Source: Lamellibrachia columna (taxonomy: Eukaryota; Annelida; Polychaeta; Sabellida; Siboglinidae). From it: a stretch of DNA of 64,000 nt. The notes under the pieces were generated by a model, which made no database searches, was not told the origin of the DNA, and saw only the letters and a program-made list of their open reading frames with translations. Shown in pieces: positions 1-58,879 of this stretch (the stretch's first letter is position 1; every line of letters begins with the position of its first letter). The translations under genes and the position numbers were made by a program. The stretch lies in NCBI GenBank assembly GCA_963662155.1, contig OY759270.1, positions 15,987,509 to 16,051,508 of the forward strand, given 5' to 3'.

Positions 1-24
1 AACACAGCATTACATATCTGACAG

Positions 25-24818
<24,794 letters not shown>

Positions 24819-25418
24819 TGATTGCTCGTCTCTATGGCCACCTTCAAACCTCACAAACGCTCCCGTCAAATGACGCGTGCTGCAGCAACATTTCTTTCGC
24901 GGATAGTCACGAGACGGTATTGTGACGTCACTGTGTGATGACGCTGCAGTGTAGCGTCACGTGGACTCTCGGTGACGTAGACGTAGGCGAAGATGCGCCG
25001 ACGTGGGGAGAGAAACCGTCGTGTTATTGAATGAGTGCAACACTATGGCTCTTGCCAGGGTGTGTGGGTTGGAACAGCGGTGTGTCGTTTTTCCGACGTC
25101 ACAATATTTCTTCTGCCGACTGTAGCATGGCTGTTTGTGTCGAAGATATTTCAAAAGGTGGTGCAAACTTTGCACAACACGACATGCTCTCCAACACCGC
25201 ACAGTGAAATCCAGTCGGTGTTAACACTTAAATCAACACACGCCACGATCGTGGCGAGTGGAACTTTTTGTACAGGGCGTGAAATACTTGCTCCGTACGC
25301 AATTGTATACCAACCAATTGTATGCCAACCAAACTGTGAGTCATTGAGAACTATGTCGATGGCATATGGTATTAAGTTACGCTGATCTTTTGAACGTTTG
25401 TGTCGTGTTTTTCTTAGA

Positions 25419-25423
<5 letters not shown>

Positions 25424-25511
<88 letters not shown>
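25424..25511. repeat. (TA)n microsatellite
   Basis: About 88 bp of uninterrupted TA, in the presumed 3' flank of gene A. Confidence 0.97.
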
Positions 25512-25513
<2 letters not shown>

Positions 25514-27439
25514 CAGGTGCAATGTCTAAGGCTATTTTAGTAACAGTCTGCATGATGGCATGCGTTAAAACTCTATGAAATAGGGTCTATGGGATTTTAA
25601 TGTAGTAGCCAGAACAGAATATTAATTAAGTTGAAGCAAAGAAAGTTAAGGTAACAAATGTATTTGGCAGAATGGATAAACAAGGTGAAGGTAACAAGAG
25701 ACGACCAATAAAATAATGTATCATACTTGAACATTTAAAATAAATATTGGAGGTTCGTGTTATTTGGTATTTGGCATTTGAGTTGCGACCACTTCGGTCC
25801 GTATTGGTATATGTCCATGCAGCGGTTTCGCGCAGAAGGTTCTAAGTTGGCGTATGTACCACACATATGGGGTATTGACATACAGCCTACTCGGAGGCAG
25901 TGTGCAATATGGGTGTCTTGAAAGGGTTCTATATGTGGCGCTTGGGTAGGTAGTTGCGAACCTTTGCTGTTAGTCAATCTTGCATATTATGTTGCATGGG
26001 CGGTGCTAAATCCACGAACGACCGGCAGAAGTATGAAGGATATATATATATATATAACAGATCATTACTTCGCATTGTCTTTGTCGCTTATTGAAAAGTT
26101 TTTTATTAAATATACCACGTGCTGTTTACAGATTGCGTGTAAACGCATATTCGCATCACACTACACGTAGCGGGGACAGTTTCGCATGTCCTGCTTTCAG
26201 TATGTTCCCACTAAGCTTGTTCCACTGACGTCGGATATGTGACCTCAGCCGTTCTATATCTCGCTGGCTGCTGAGACGATTGTCGACTTTCTACAGATGT
26301 TTGTCATCATGAATATACAATAGGTTGTACGGGCATTTTTTTTTCAAATGAGTATCGTTATATGTTTGTGTTAATGCATCTCCTTTCTAACATTGTAACC
26401 TAGACTTTTTGAAACACTTTTCTTCAGACTGTTGTATACAATTTTATTCGGTTTCTTTATCGGTACTAACGCAAAGCGGTATCTGGTTGAGTTTGTTTGC
26501 TGTGAGCGAGTCTCGTGTTTGTATAATGAATACTATCGTGTTTATGTCTAAGTGTTTAATGGACCAACTTAACGATACTATTATTTGTACTTCACGAACG
26601 AGAGAAAATAAAAACATGAATTTATGACACATTATATTTGTTTTATTCGCTTACAAGGACATATAAATATCGATTAACGCACTATGGAAACAATACAATT
26701 ACACGTGTATAATTGCAAATTAAAATAACTGTTATTATTGTCTCGTATTGCAAATAACGCAGCATTATTAAACTTCTTGATATACATACCAAAGCACGAA
26801 ACTACGATGCAAAGATCATTTACATATCTTTTATGTCATTAATCAACACAAGATACTTATGCATGCGCGGCATAATAACTGCTGGCACATGTGTAATGAA
26901 TAGTACGAATCCACGACATTGGCTTGATGCACGATCATCCAGCTAATCTCCTGTGTGTCTTTATCATAAATTGTACAAGTACATGCCATTTCAAAACGTG
27001 TCATAATTTCATACTATGTACATATTAACACCATTACATACAAGTCATATTTACTGATTGTGTTTCCGTTGTCATAGTTCTCGAATTAACAGCGTATATC
27101 AGATGTAATTCCTATATTAGATCTCATTGAAAACGAGACATTTTCGGGCATGGTATATAATACTAGACATTGAATGTGTCGCGTTCATCAGCAGTCTGGC
27201 AGTAGAATATAATATTACGTCCAGAAGCACGCCATGAAACTCAACAACTGATAGTTGAAGCATTGGCACTTGAATATCGATGGAGGAAGTGACGTTTCTG
27301 GACTGAAGTACAATACAGTTACTCGATCGCGCACATTCTCGCTGTAGGGAAGTTAATTATGTGCCTCCTTGTGCGTCGATTGGGACAGGCGTAATGACCT
27401 AGTCCATTGGGTTGTCGCACCACGTAATCCCAGCCAGCG

Positions 27440-27562
27440 ACTTATCAACAGTACAACGTACATATGTACAATCAACGTACATATATACAGTCAACGTACA
27501 TATATACAATCAACGTACATATATACAAGGATGACCATTTGGTCATCCTTGTATATATGTAC
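27440..27562. repeat. 19-bp tandem repeat ending in a perfect 23-bp-arm palindrome
   Basis: Four copies of a unit like TCAACGTACATATATACAA lead into arms at 27515-27537 and 27540-27562, separated by TT. The arms are perfect reverse complements with CAAGGATGACCA at the inner end. Confidence 0.93.
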
Positions 27563-27796
27563 TTTGATTACTTACAAACCAATCAGTCATATCAACCATA
27601 TACAGATCACCAAGGCACAGGATGCACCCAAATGTAAAGCCGACATTGCGGAAGTTCCACCTTTTTGTCATTCAACTATTTAAGGCTGGTTTACATGAGC
27701 GATTGATTGCCCAACTAGTCGGCCAACGCGGTGTCCCATGATATCGCGAGCCAGATTAGTGAGGCAAGTTGTGACAACTATCGTGTGGGTGTAATA

Positions 27797-28110
<314 letters not shown>

Positions 28111-28176
28111 TAGCTGTCATGCGATGTCGCCCGATTAAGTTGCTGGCCGACCAGTCGAATGAAGTCCCATAGTCTA

Positions 28177-49771
<21,595 letters not shown>

Positions 49772-49939
49772 CACTTCTTGTCGACGTCTTCACCTCACGA
49801 GGCCTTTGCACAGTCCGCAGTTCCCGCACACCAGCATCCATCTATCAACGCCGCCGGTCGCACGTCGCTGCAGTCGTCGTCACGCCTGGCTGCGTTCACA
49901 GTCTGGAGAGAAACGCGACGACATTAAATGACAGCCTGA

Positions 49940-50010
49940 AACTGCAGCGCTTGGAGGCAAGACGTGAGCGCCGCCAATAACCGGGAACATTTACCCGGGG
50001 CGGGGCTGCA
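49940..50010 (-). promoter_or_regulatory. Possible promoter-proximal elements of gene B
   Basis: A GC box (GGGGCGGGGC on the + strand, about 49997-50006) and a CCAAT box (about 49974) sit 200-240 bp upstream of the gene B start codon, in GC-rich sequence. This is suggestive only; the transcription start cannot be seen. Confidence 0.25.
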
Positions 50011-50019
50011 TGGGCCTCG

Positions 50020-50600
50020 TTTGACAGCTGCAGCGATGGGCTCGTTAGCAGCACACGTGAACTATCAACCTCTCGAGAATGCACCCCACCGGTTCGGACT
50101 CAGTTGGCGTTAAGCCGATAAGCCAGTTTCTAGGAGAATGTTCCGGGTCGCCGCATCTATACATACGCGGGATTCTACAATCAGTTAGTCTGGTCTGGAC
50201 GGCGATTCCATGGTCGTTTTGAATTGAGCAGTTCAAGTAAAAGCTCCGAAGATAAGTACCACATTTTATGTAAAATTACAGTGAAGTTGAATGACAGCTA
50301 AACAGGACGGTAAATGTTGTAACAACCGCTGTTACCAGTCGTAGTACACTCCCTATTTGTAAGATACGTTCACACAACGATTATTAAGGTAATCTATGTT
50401 GTGATTAAAACAAACATGAAAATAAGCAATATTTATTGGTTACTAGCGGTTGTAAAATGAGAGAGATGAAAAGAGATGCGTATGTATTATTATCATTATT
50501 ATTATTATTATTCATTATGTAACATTTCGCCGCGGCATGTCTTCTATTTCATTGCAACTCGATGACTATTTATAACTTGCAGTTTGTAAAAGTTCCTGGA
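50020..50600. other. Upstream region of gene B, nothing recognised
   Basis: No coding signal was seen. It may contain 5' UTR or promoter sequence of gene B. Confidence 0.4.
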
Positions 50601-50765
50601 GCTGTCTATTTACTGAGATACCGTTGGAACAAACTTCCTGAAGAAGTCGTGTCAGCTGCTACTCTGAACACCTTCTAGAAGAACTTGAGGTGTCTAGCCA
50701 CCGGCTGCAAGAGGCTAGACAACCAAGTTTACAAGTAAGTAAGTACGTCGGGGAATATTGTTTAT
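50600..50765 (+). mobile_element. Non-LTR RT C-terminal remnant
   Basis: It reads RYRWNKLPEEVVSAATLNTF, stop, then KNLRCLATGCKRLDNQVYK. The motif WN.LPE.VV.A.TLN.FK is typical of the end of CR1/Jockey RT proteins. Confidence 0.6.
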
Positions 50766-51934
50766 TCGTTTATTCAGTGAGATTGAACGTTGACCCCGTA
50801 GAATGTTTACATGTGCCGTTGCAAAAGCTAGACCAGTCCAGTATTGTCGTATTGGCTTATATTTCGACAATTTATGCCTGAACGGAAAAAAATTTTGGTA
50901 GTCGTTTTAGTGAAGTGAACTTATGCATTTAAAGCGAAACAAACGTCACGGTTTTGGGCTATGCACCTAAAAAAGTGAATAAAAACTATTTGCAATTACT
51001 TTATCAGAATGTTTTCTCAAAGTGAGATATTCCGGTCAAGTCTCCGTTTAACTGGCCCCCGCAGTGACGTATTAAAGGCTGCGTTAATTAAACGTCAGTA
51101 ACGAAAGCTCTCAGTTAAATGCGCTGCTTAAGTCAGAAAGAGACTAGGTTAGTAAACAAAGGCCAAAATAGGTTACATAAGTTGACTTTGGACGCAATCA
51201 GCAAGGCCATATCCTACTAACAAGTATATGATTACGTGTTTACAAATAGATTTTCATTTGGTGAGCGAATGTCGTCAGACTACGGCACCAGTGACGTAAG
51301 GTTGTCTAACAGTATGGCGCGGCCCATCAAATTAACATGATGTATGCTCAACACGGGTTTCCTAGTAAACCACTGGCGTGATATTCTTAATTGTAGTTGC
51401 AAATGGTTATGCTTTAGTAACTGTTATAGGTACATAGGCTGAAAACCATGTCTTTTAATAGACGAATTTGCTTTCTTGCTTTCTTGTTTTATTGACACAT
51501 ATTTTTCTTACGAGTGAATTATCCAGCCATGTCCAAAGCGGTCGCCCGTACATGTAGCCCTGTTTTCACGTGTCACCCGGACACGATGCCAGAGAAATGC
51601 CCATCAGTGCACGCCGATGCTTTGAACATACCACGCTCCATCTGCATAAAACCTGCGCGTGTTTTGGTAACGTCGAGTGATTTCGGGTGGACGTAAATGG
51701 CAAACACGTGTTGTATTTAACTAAACGCCAGCAGTGGCGCGTCGTTATGCTACTGGGTCCTATTCATTACACTGTAGCGCAGCAAAATGCATCCATGCAT
51801 TATTACTTTGGCAGCCACTTTTTCGGAGACAGTTCAATGGGATGTATTCTCCTTTTTATTCATCCTACATCTTCATCTTATACACCTTCGGTATCCTACG
51901 TGTTATCCCTGCATTTTTTCAGTTTATTTCTCCA
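50766..51934. other. Intergenic, nothing recognised
   Basis: There are short ORFs only, without family resemblance or splice context. Confidence 0.4.
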
Positions 51935-52050
51935 CGTGCCATCAATTGCTCCACGCGCCATCTAATGCACCATCCACATGCCATCCATTGCTCCACATGC
52001 AATCCATTGCTCCACATGCCATCCATTGCTCCACCTGCCATCCGTTGTTA
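51935..52050. repeat. 19-bp tandem repeat, about five copies
   Basis: The unit is CCATCCATTGCTCCACATG, set in a longer pyrimidine-rich stretch that runs to about 52560. Confidence 0.85.
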
Positions 52051-52560
52051 AACGTTCCATCCAATGCTTTACTCGCCCATTTCTCCAAATGTAATCCCGT
52101 TTACCCCCGCCGCATACCCTTTCCCGTCTCCTTCCTTTCCCTCCTTATTTCTCAATGTAAGTCCTCTCTCTGTCGTCCTCTACTTAATTTTCCGTCCCCT
52201 TTCTCGCTATCCCACACTCTCTCTTTCCCGTCCACTCCTTCCTAAAGTACTTTTTATATGCATTCCTTTCACGTTTAGTCTTCTTTTTGTGTTTTCCCAA
52301 ATTGTCATGTTTTTGTTTTCTCAAGCTTCATACTTATTCGTCTTTTCATTCTCACCCCGTGGTTATCTTGTCCCACTTATCTAATCTCCATGGGTCTGCC
52401 TTTTGTCACCGCCCTTTACTCTTACATCTCTATATTTCGTCTACTCCCGGGTTTCTCGATTTCTCTTCTCCATCTGTACATTTAGTGATTGACTTCATCT
52501 TATCGAACACTACCAGTCTCAATAAATACACCAAACAGTCCACTGAAATAAGCAGCCAAT

Positions 52561-54640
52561 GCGAATAATAGGGTATGTATTTACGCTATTAGATACAGCT
52601 GTAAGCTGTCTGGAGTAAAGTCAACGAGATCAAACCTTGTTGTGCAATTCTACGAGACAGTTCTCTTACGCTGGAACAGCAAATCACGTTGCTGTGCGGT
52701 TCGGGGTGCCAGAAATCCACGAAAGGAGACATTTTCTAAAAAATCAGCGGCAATATATTCGTTACGCGTAGGCCCTTCCTGAAACAATGACCTGTCCGCC
52801 ATTTTTTTTATAGGTTACCTGTATTGCTGCTTGGATAGTATCTTGACTAGATCGTTCCTTATATGTCGAATACGTCAACACGACGTAATGTTAGTAAATA
52901 CCTGGATTTGGATAGATCTGTTGGTTGTCCCGGTGGGCAAGATTCACCACCGAATGTGTATAGTTGCCGTACAATATGTGTCCAAACTTTACTTCCTGTC
53001 TCTCCAATACTAAGCTCGCTGTAGTCTCGATCAATCCAGCACCACAACCCGCGTGTTCAGTGTTCAGCGTTCACCTGGTTACTTGGTTAATTAAATGCGG
53101 GTCACCGAACATGAACCTGACATAGACGTACAGTTGGGAAATTACGGACGATAAAAATGCTTTCCAATACAGTAGGGACAGACACAAAATACGCGCGAGT
53201 GACAACAGACGCAAAGGAACTCGTCCTTTGTAAAAAATAAACAAACATGGCCGCATCGCGATGTGATCTAGAGGATAACTTGCCATGGGTTCAAAAATAA
53301 TATTGTTATGTAATCTGCATTGTACGGATAGACATGTTATTATTACGATTATTCGTCACACGGCCAATTTAAGAAAGCAAGAAATGTTTAAATATTAATT
53401 GATTGCCATCCAAAGCAGACATAATATAATACAGACTGTTAACAATACACCAAATATTATCTCTGACATTTTTTTTACTCACAGCTTATAAGGCTTATTT
53501 GATTTTTCCACTTACATTAAAACTACTGTATTAGGAATTATGAACCATGCTGTCTTATTCCTAAGTGTTATATTTGTAAATATGTAAACTAAAATACAAT
53601 GGAGTCTCTTTGTACTGTAGTCATCTTGTGACTATGTAATATATTATTTTTTTTACTTTAATAGGGTGGCTCCCATGTTAACGACATTTGATGTATTAAT
53701 GGGAGTCCTTCTGACCTATCTTGAATTTTGTTTTTATAATGTTCATACACGAGACTGTGGGTCAAATAAGACGGCAAGTGAATAAGAAGAACAACTTGTC
53801 AGCCGAACAATGGTTTACCTATGTGTCGTCTGTCCTTGTGTAATAGATATCTGTAAATTATTTCGACGTGATGACAGTGTTAGCATTTACACAATCAATA
53901 AATAATGTGGTAAATTTTTTGTCGTGTTATGTGAGAATGAAAACTTATATACATCTACATTTTTTATTAAGGCTAATTTTTTAACGCTAACCTCTGGTTC
54001 GTCTACCTTCTTCTACATAAAAAAACAATTATGTTATGGATATTTTCATAACTGTTCCCTATTCAAACAACTTATGTTTCGTGTCCACTTAATCTCTTCC
54101 TCTTGGTGATCAACTGTTCACTTGTTCACCATACTCCAGTTAGGAATTCAAGTGACATTAGAACTCCTGTCAGAGTGGTTAAAAGTCAACATTCTCCATC
54201 GTAACCTGGACCTTTCTCTCGGTCTTTTTTCCGCCAACTTAAAGCTTATATGTTATAATAATTATATGTACTATATATACTAATGTATCTCAATTCTGGA
54301 ACCAGTTTACAGGTCCTTCTGTAACTGAAGCCTTCTTATCAATGCGCCACTCCTGACAATTTCAATTAACACATGCAATATCAATAAGCCGGAAGTATGA
54401 ACCTGACAGGCCTTTATGGAGGATACTAGCGCAGTAAACCCGGGTGGTCTAATCGCACTTGGAATCAGCTTGGTATTCCGGAGGTGATAAAGCTAAGTCT
54501 GGGGACGCGACCCGCTGACAGACGGCGGTTAGTGGAGACGGGCGTAGCGGAGGCCAGTCGTCGTTACAGGGCAGCCAATTCTTGGGGATAGAGGAACATC
54601 GCCAGGAGTTAGTGTCGTGGTGTATATTACAAGATCTACT
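52561..54640. other. Intergenic, nothing firmly recognised
   Basis: Short scraps near 53400 (GATTGCCATCCAAAGC) and 53880 (TTAGCATTTACACAATC) echo the CR1-like 3' end. Otherwise I see no gene. Confidence 0.45.
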
Positions 54641-55070
54641 TGCATTAACATCAAGGTAATACTTCCTACTGATGGTTTATCAGATCACCATTGTGTCGTT
54701 GTTGATTTGTGGTTGCAAGTCTAGAAAAATATCACATTTCGACCAATAGATAAAATTAACATAAATACTCTTCACGATGACCTTCAAATTCTGATATTTT
54801 GATCCGACCTAAATCTCCAATATGCGAGCTTGTTAATTAGTACCATGAAACATTAAGAAAACTCCTGGATAAGCATGTCCCTAAACAAACTAAAAGTGTA
54901 CAAGTTCACCTTCCATCGCCATGGTTGTCTCTAGAAATAGTTGTAGCAAAACGTCGTCGTCGATATCTTGAAAGAATTTGGCGACGAATTCGTTCTCCAC
55001 TTGATCGATCCCGTTATACCTGGTTCTCAGCCACGTGATCAAAATAACCCTACCTGTCGACGGCAGCCAT
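54640..55070 (+). mobile_element. Non-LTR retrotransposon endonuclease end and linker, broken
   Basis: It carries PTDGLSDHHCVVVDLWLQ, the SDH motif that closes the AP-endonuclease domain. Then, across frameshifts, it carries KLLDKHVPKQTKSVQVHLPS, PWLSLEIVVAKRRRRYLERI and WRRIRSPLDRSRYTWF. This matches the LLDKHAP.K.......PW...E...AKR.RR..ER.WR linker between the endonuclease and RT. The RT itself is not adjacent. Confidence 0.78.
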
Positions 55071-56100
55071 GATGTGTGTCAAGCGGGTCAGTAGCGTCAT
55101 TAGCGACCGCCATTGTTTCAATGAAAATTTACTCTCGCGCTTGTCAATAAATCATGAATTCGTCTGTGTCTACATAGAGGAAGAAAGTCAAATATGCAGA
55201 ATCGCTAGATAATGTTACAAGGAACTGGTATCAGGCCAAATTAGAGTTGATTAATGGGGGAAGATCCGTAGGAAACGCCGAAGAAAGATTGGAACGTTGA
55301 CCCCGACAGCCCTCCTTGTATTTCGTATCCTGACATTGTGCTTACACCAAGACTGCATACACTTTGAGCGACTTAAAAGGCTACACATCGCTAGAAGCCT
55401 ACAACCCATTTTTTTTTGTGGTTGGGTGTCGGATTTGTGCTCAAGAGAAGTTAATGGTCATGTAGTTTTGACAGCGAAGATAAGTGCCCGACTCTTATCC
55501 GACTTGATCGCTCTAAGCCTAAAGCTAAGCATTTATGATAGTTATGTCAGTGATACTCCAGGCACGTTATACAGCCAGTTGATAGTTGATTTAATCCATT
55601 TATTATGTAACTTGATTTTTATTTAAACCATTAATTTAAATTATTTCATTTGTTTAAATGATTCAGTGATTTTTTATTGCTTGCTTGCCAGGATGGTATG
55701 ATTCTACTGACAGGCCCTGCCCCCGGCTCCTGACTCGGTTGTCAGCGGCTAAATCCCTGTCTTAAGCCCAAAAGTGTCTGGTTGTGTGCATGACCTAATT
55801 TTTTTACGTATTAAAATAGACTGTAATAATAATTATAACAATAAAGCAATGGTGTTTTGTTATCATTATGATAACAGTTGTGTGTTAAAACCTGATTATC
55901 TTTGTTAGAACTACTGGTACATTAAAATTTATTTACTTCATAAGTCAACATAAATAACTAAAATTTTTATTAAACAAAATTACATTAAGGAATCCTTTAT
56001 TTTCCAATGAATCAAATTATTATGCAATTACTTGTTATGTTGTATAATGTGTCGGAATGCCAACAAATGCATTTCATATTTCATATTGCTGCTGCTTCTT
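55071..56100. other. Intergenic, nothing recognised
   Basis: AT-rich, with no recognisable coding or repeat content. Confidence 0.4.
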
Positions 56101-57096
56101 CTTTTCAGGTTCGTCATTAAGGTTGAGCAAGACTCCACTACAACCCTGCATTGTAGCCGATAAGGATGGCAACATTTTAGCAGCTCATTGTACATGCATG
56201 GCTGGTGCACTCGTGCTGGAGCTGTTATGTTCTTCGTCAACTCTGCAGCAGTCGACATCCGCAACAGTCGTACAGTGAAACTTGTAGAAAACATCAACTT
56301 CAAATCGGCTAAATCTTTGAAGAAGGACATTGACTGCGCCATCTCACGGACACCAAATAAACCAACAAAAGCGATGACACTGCCTGACGTACCACCACCC
56401 AGTGGTGATGAGCTGTCAACGTTATTCAAAGGGCTGCACGAAAGTGGGACCAAACCTGTCATTCTGTCCTTCATACCGAGCTATGCAGACGGATACATCC
56501 CTAGACAGCTTAATCCGGAATACCCACGGCTACTGTCTGAACTTCGAGATGAGAATTCGTTCCAGCTAGACAAAGACAAATTGCTGCAAAAGTATGACAA
56601 TGTCTTTGCCTCAATTTCTGTAACTTTGGAAGAGTCAAGACTTGTGGAAGAAAAGACGAGACAGCAATCTGATTGCAGAGAGTTTGTAGGTTTCGCACAG
56701 GACGCATAACAATATCTAGGATGAAGGCAGTTTGTAAGACGAGTGTGGATAAACCAGCAAAGAGCTTAATAAAAGCAATCTGCTACCCAGAAACGATCTG
56801 CTTCAAAACAAGTGCGACCCCGTGGGCCGTGACCATGAACAGGAAAGGTTAACATCAAACGAGAGAGAAATGCAGAGAACCCAAGACAGTTTCAAGGTGG
56901 AGAGGTGTGTTGTTTTTATCAGCAATGAATATCCATTTATTGGAGCATCCCCAGACTCTGTAGTCGAATGCAACTGCTGCGGTAAGGGAACCGTTGAAAT
57001 AAAATGCCCGTATTGTGTAAGGGACAAAGTGGTAGCTGACTGTGTGGAAAAGGTGACATGCCTTGAGAATGAATGGTAAGATACAGCTGCACAAAT

Positions 57097-57316
57097 CACA
57101 CCAGTACTATTATCAAATCACACCAGTACTATTATCAAATCACACCAGTACTATTATCCAATCACACCAGTACTGTTATGAAATCACACCAGTACTATTA
57201 TCAAATCACACCAGTACTATTATCAAATCACACCAGTACTATTACAAAATCACACCAGTACTATTATCAAATCACACCAGTACTGTTATCAAATCACACC
57301 AGTACTATTATCAAGT
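57097..57316. repeat. 21-bp minisatellite, about ten copies
   Basis: The unit is AATCACACCAGTACTATTATC. It sits directly after the broken exonuclease core and before a CR1-like fragment, inside the YqaJ/PHD pseudogene. Confidence 0.95.
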
Positions 57317-57359
57317 GCAGACCTAGACATTCGTGTTTAATGTTGACTATTGTGACTTT

Positions 57360-57715
57360 GATATGTAACAAGATTTAACAAGATTTGCCATCCAAATCAA
57401 AGGCCCAGATGGCAAGTGGACAAGGAAGCCATTGGCTTATCGAGAGTCCAACAATGTTAATCTACTTATAACCCGCCCTCCTGAGATATGTGTCAACCTT
57501 GTTTTTAAACATATTCACGCTGCTAGCAGTTACACAATCTGTAGACAATTTGTTCCTTTCATTTATTGTCCGCTGTGAGAACGAGTGCTTCCTGATGTCC
57601 AATCTACATTGATCCTTTACTAATTTTACTTCATGTCCTCTAGTTCTGCTATCCTTCTTGAATGAGAAAAACATATTTCTATCAATATTTTCATACCCAT
57701 TCAATATCTTAAAAA
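57360..57715 (-). mobile_element. CR1/L2-like ORF2 C-terminus and 3' end, best coding copy
   Basis: The - strand reads GYENIDRNMFFSFKKDSRTR, GHEVKLVKDQCRLDIRKHSF, TINERNKLSTDCVTASSVNM and FKNKVDTYLRRAGYK before a stop. The 3' UTR then ends in TTGTTAAATC repeats. It fixes the orientation of the whole family: the TTGTTAAATC end is 3' of ORF2. It is inserted into the YqaJ/PHD pseudogene. Confidence 0.92.
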
Positions 57716-58157
57716 TATAAAAAATTTAGACAGAGGAAGGTCTACACGTGAGCAAGCAAAGCCAGAACGTGATCTTTGGAAAGAAATTTGCGGGCGATCA
57801 AGCACTTTTTCAAAAGTGCTGTGTTGCCTGAACTAGTTGGAAAGTATTTTTCCAGACTTCACCCAGCAACATCAGCTGCTGTAGACGCACCATCGACTAG
57901 TAAGTCTGCCCTGGTGAATGATGACCAGGAACTGTTTTGTGTGTGTCAGACACCGCATGACGAAACCGCAAATTACATTGGTTGCGACAATGGTGACTGT
58001 AAGCTGAAGTGGTGTCACTTTCCGTGTGTGGGCATCAACCGTGCTCAAAAGGAGAAGTGGTATTACACTGAATGTAGAATATATGTAGACTCAGTTCAGC
58101 TCGTCTAAGAAAACAAAGATAAATTCACATATGAAGTGAACTTTGACAAATGATGAT

Positions 58158-58262
58158 GTGGAACTTTTTTTGTGTCTGAGACATTGTATGATGAGACACA
58201 AACTACATTGGTTGTGACAATTGTGACTATCAGCTTAAGTGGTGTCACTTTCTACTTCGGTA
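58158..58262 (+). pseudogene. Second partial copy of the PHD-finger segment
   Basis: DNA matching 57938-58023 recurs: TTTTGTGTCTGAGACATTGTATGATGAGAC against the CAGACACCGCATGACGAAAC region, then ACTACATTGGTTGTGACAA and AAGTGGTGTCACTTTC. Frames are broken. It is a local duplication about 220 bp downstream of the first. Confidence 0.75.
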
Positions 58263-58879
58263 TTTATGTTGTTGTGTTGCAGAAAAAAATGAGAGTCAGC
58301 CAGATGTATCGTGTATCCTTCCCACGCAGCAATCTTTGGCAATATAATATGATATCACATCATTTCTGTTTTTCTTTCTTTTCCACTTGTCCTTTGAAGA
58401 ATGTTCAGATTAAATGACGTGCATTATCGTTTACTTGCTACAAGTCCGGATCATTGCCCGGCCGCTTGGAAGACAGCTGCGTCTGTGAACTACACAAAGA
58501 CGTGAGACGTAAAAGACAATGACGACCCTTTGATGCGTCTCTGTCTAGTCGCATCCCGTCCCATCTAATTATCTCCGACGCGCTACTAACATCCAATGGG
58601 TATGTATTATGCATAATTAAGCCGGGGGCAATGTGTAATTAGCTTATAGGCACATGCGACCACTGTGGCTCGAATCTGGTCTCTGGTGTGATTCCAGCGC
58701 CGATGGCTACGTTGGTTCGACGATCTGCCGCTTAGCATGATTGAACACGATTGCCGTCGAAAACAAAACACGTTTGACGGCATTGGCCACCAAAGGTCGT
58801 ATGTACGGCCCTTGGTAGAGAATGAGTTTTTATGTTTAAATAAAACCCAGTTAAGCTAATTTGTGTTAATAATTTCCCT

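Larger units (their letters stand above)
56105..58108 (+). pseudogene. Broken SWIM / YqaJ-type exonuclease / PHD-finger gene
   Basis: The pieces occur in order with frameshifts. First is a SWIM-like start (ADKDGNILAAHCTCMAG), then LVEEKTRQQSDCREF, RTGRITISRMKAVCKTSVDK and SLIKAICYPET. The exonuclease core follows (EYPFIGASPDSVVECNCCGK, VEIKCPYC), with the Asp of GASPD and the ExK of EIK that form the YqaJ/lambda-type nuclease site. After an interruption by a minisatellite and a CR1-like fragment, the C-terminus resumes at about 57785 (FFKSAVLPELVGKYFSR) with a PHD-like finger (FCVCQTPHDETANYIGCDN to WCHFPCVGI). KWYYTEC lacks one Cys of the last zinc pair. This multi-domain protein is widely amplified in invertebrate genomes. 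I take this copy as dead. Confidence 0.85.

Noticed and set aside
51514..52384. Short ORFs in the pyrimidine-rich stretch
   Set aside because: Low complexity, no splice context and no recognisable domain.
54420..54600. Frame with VIKLSLGTRPADRRRLVETG
   Set aside because: It has a coding-like flavour and stands next to a retroelement piece, but I could not place it in a known family.
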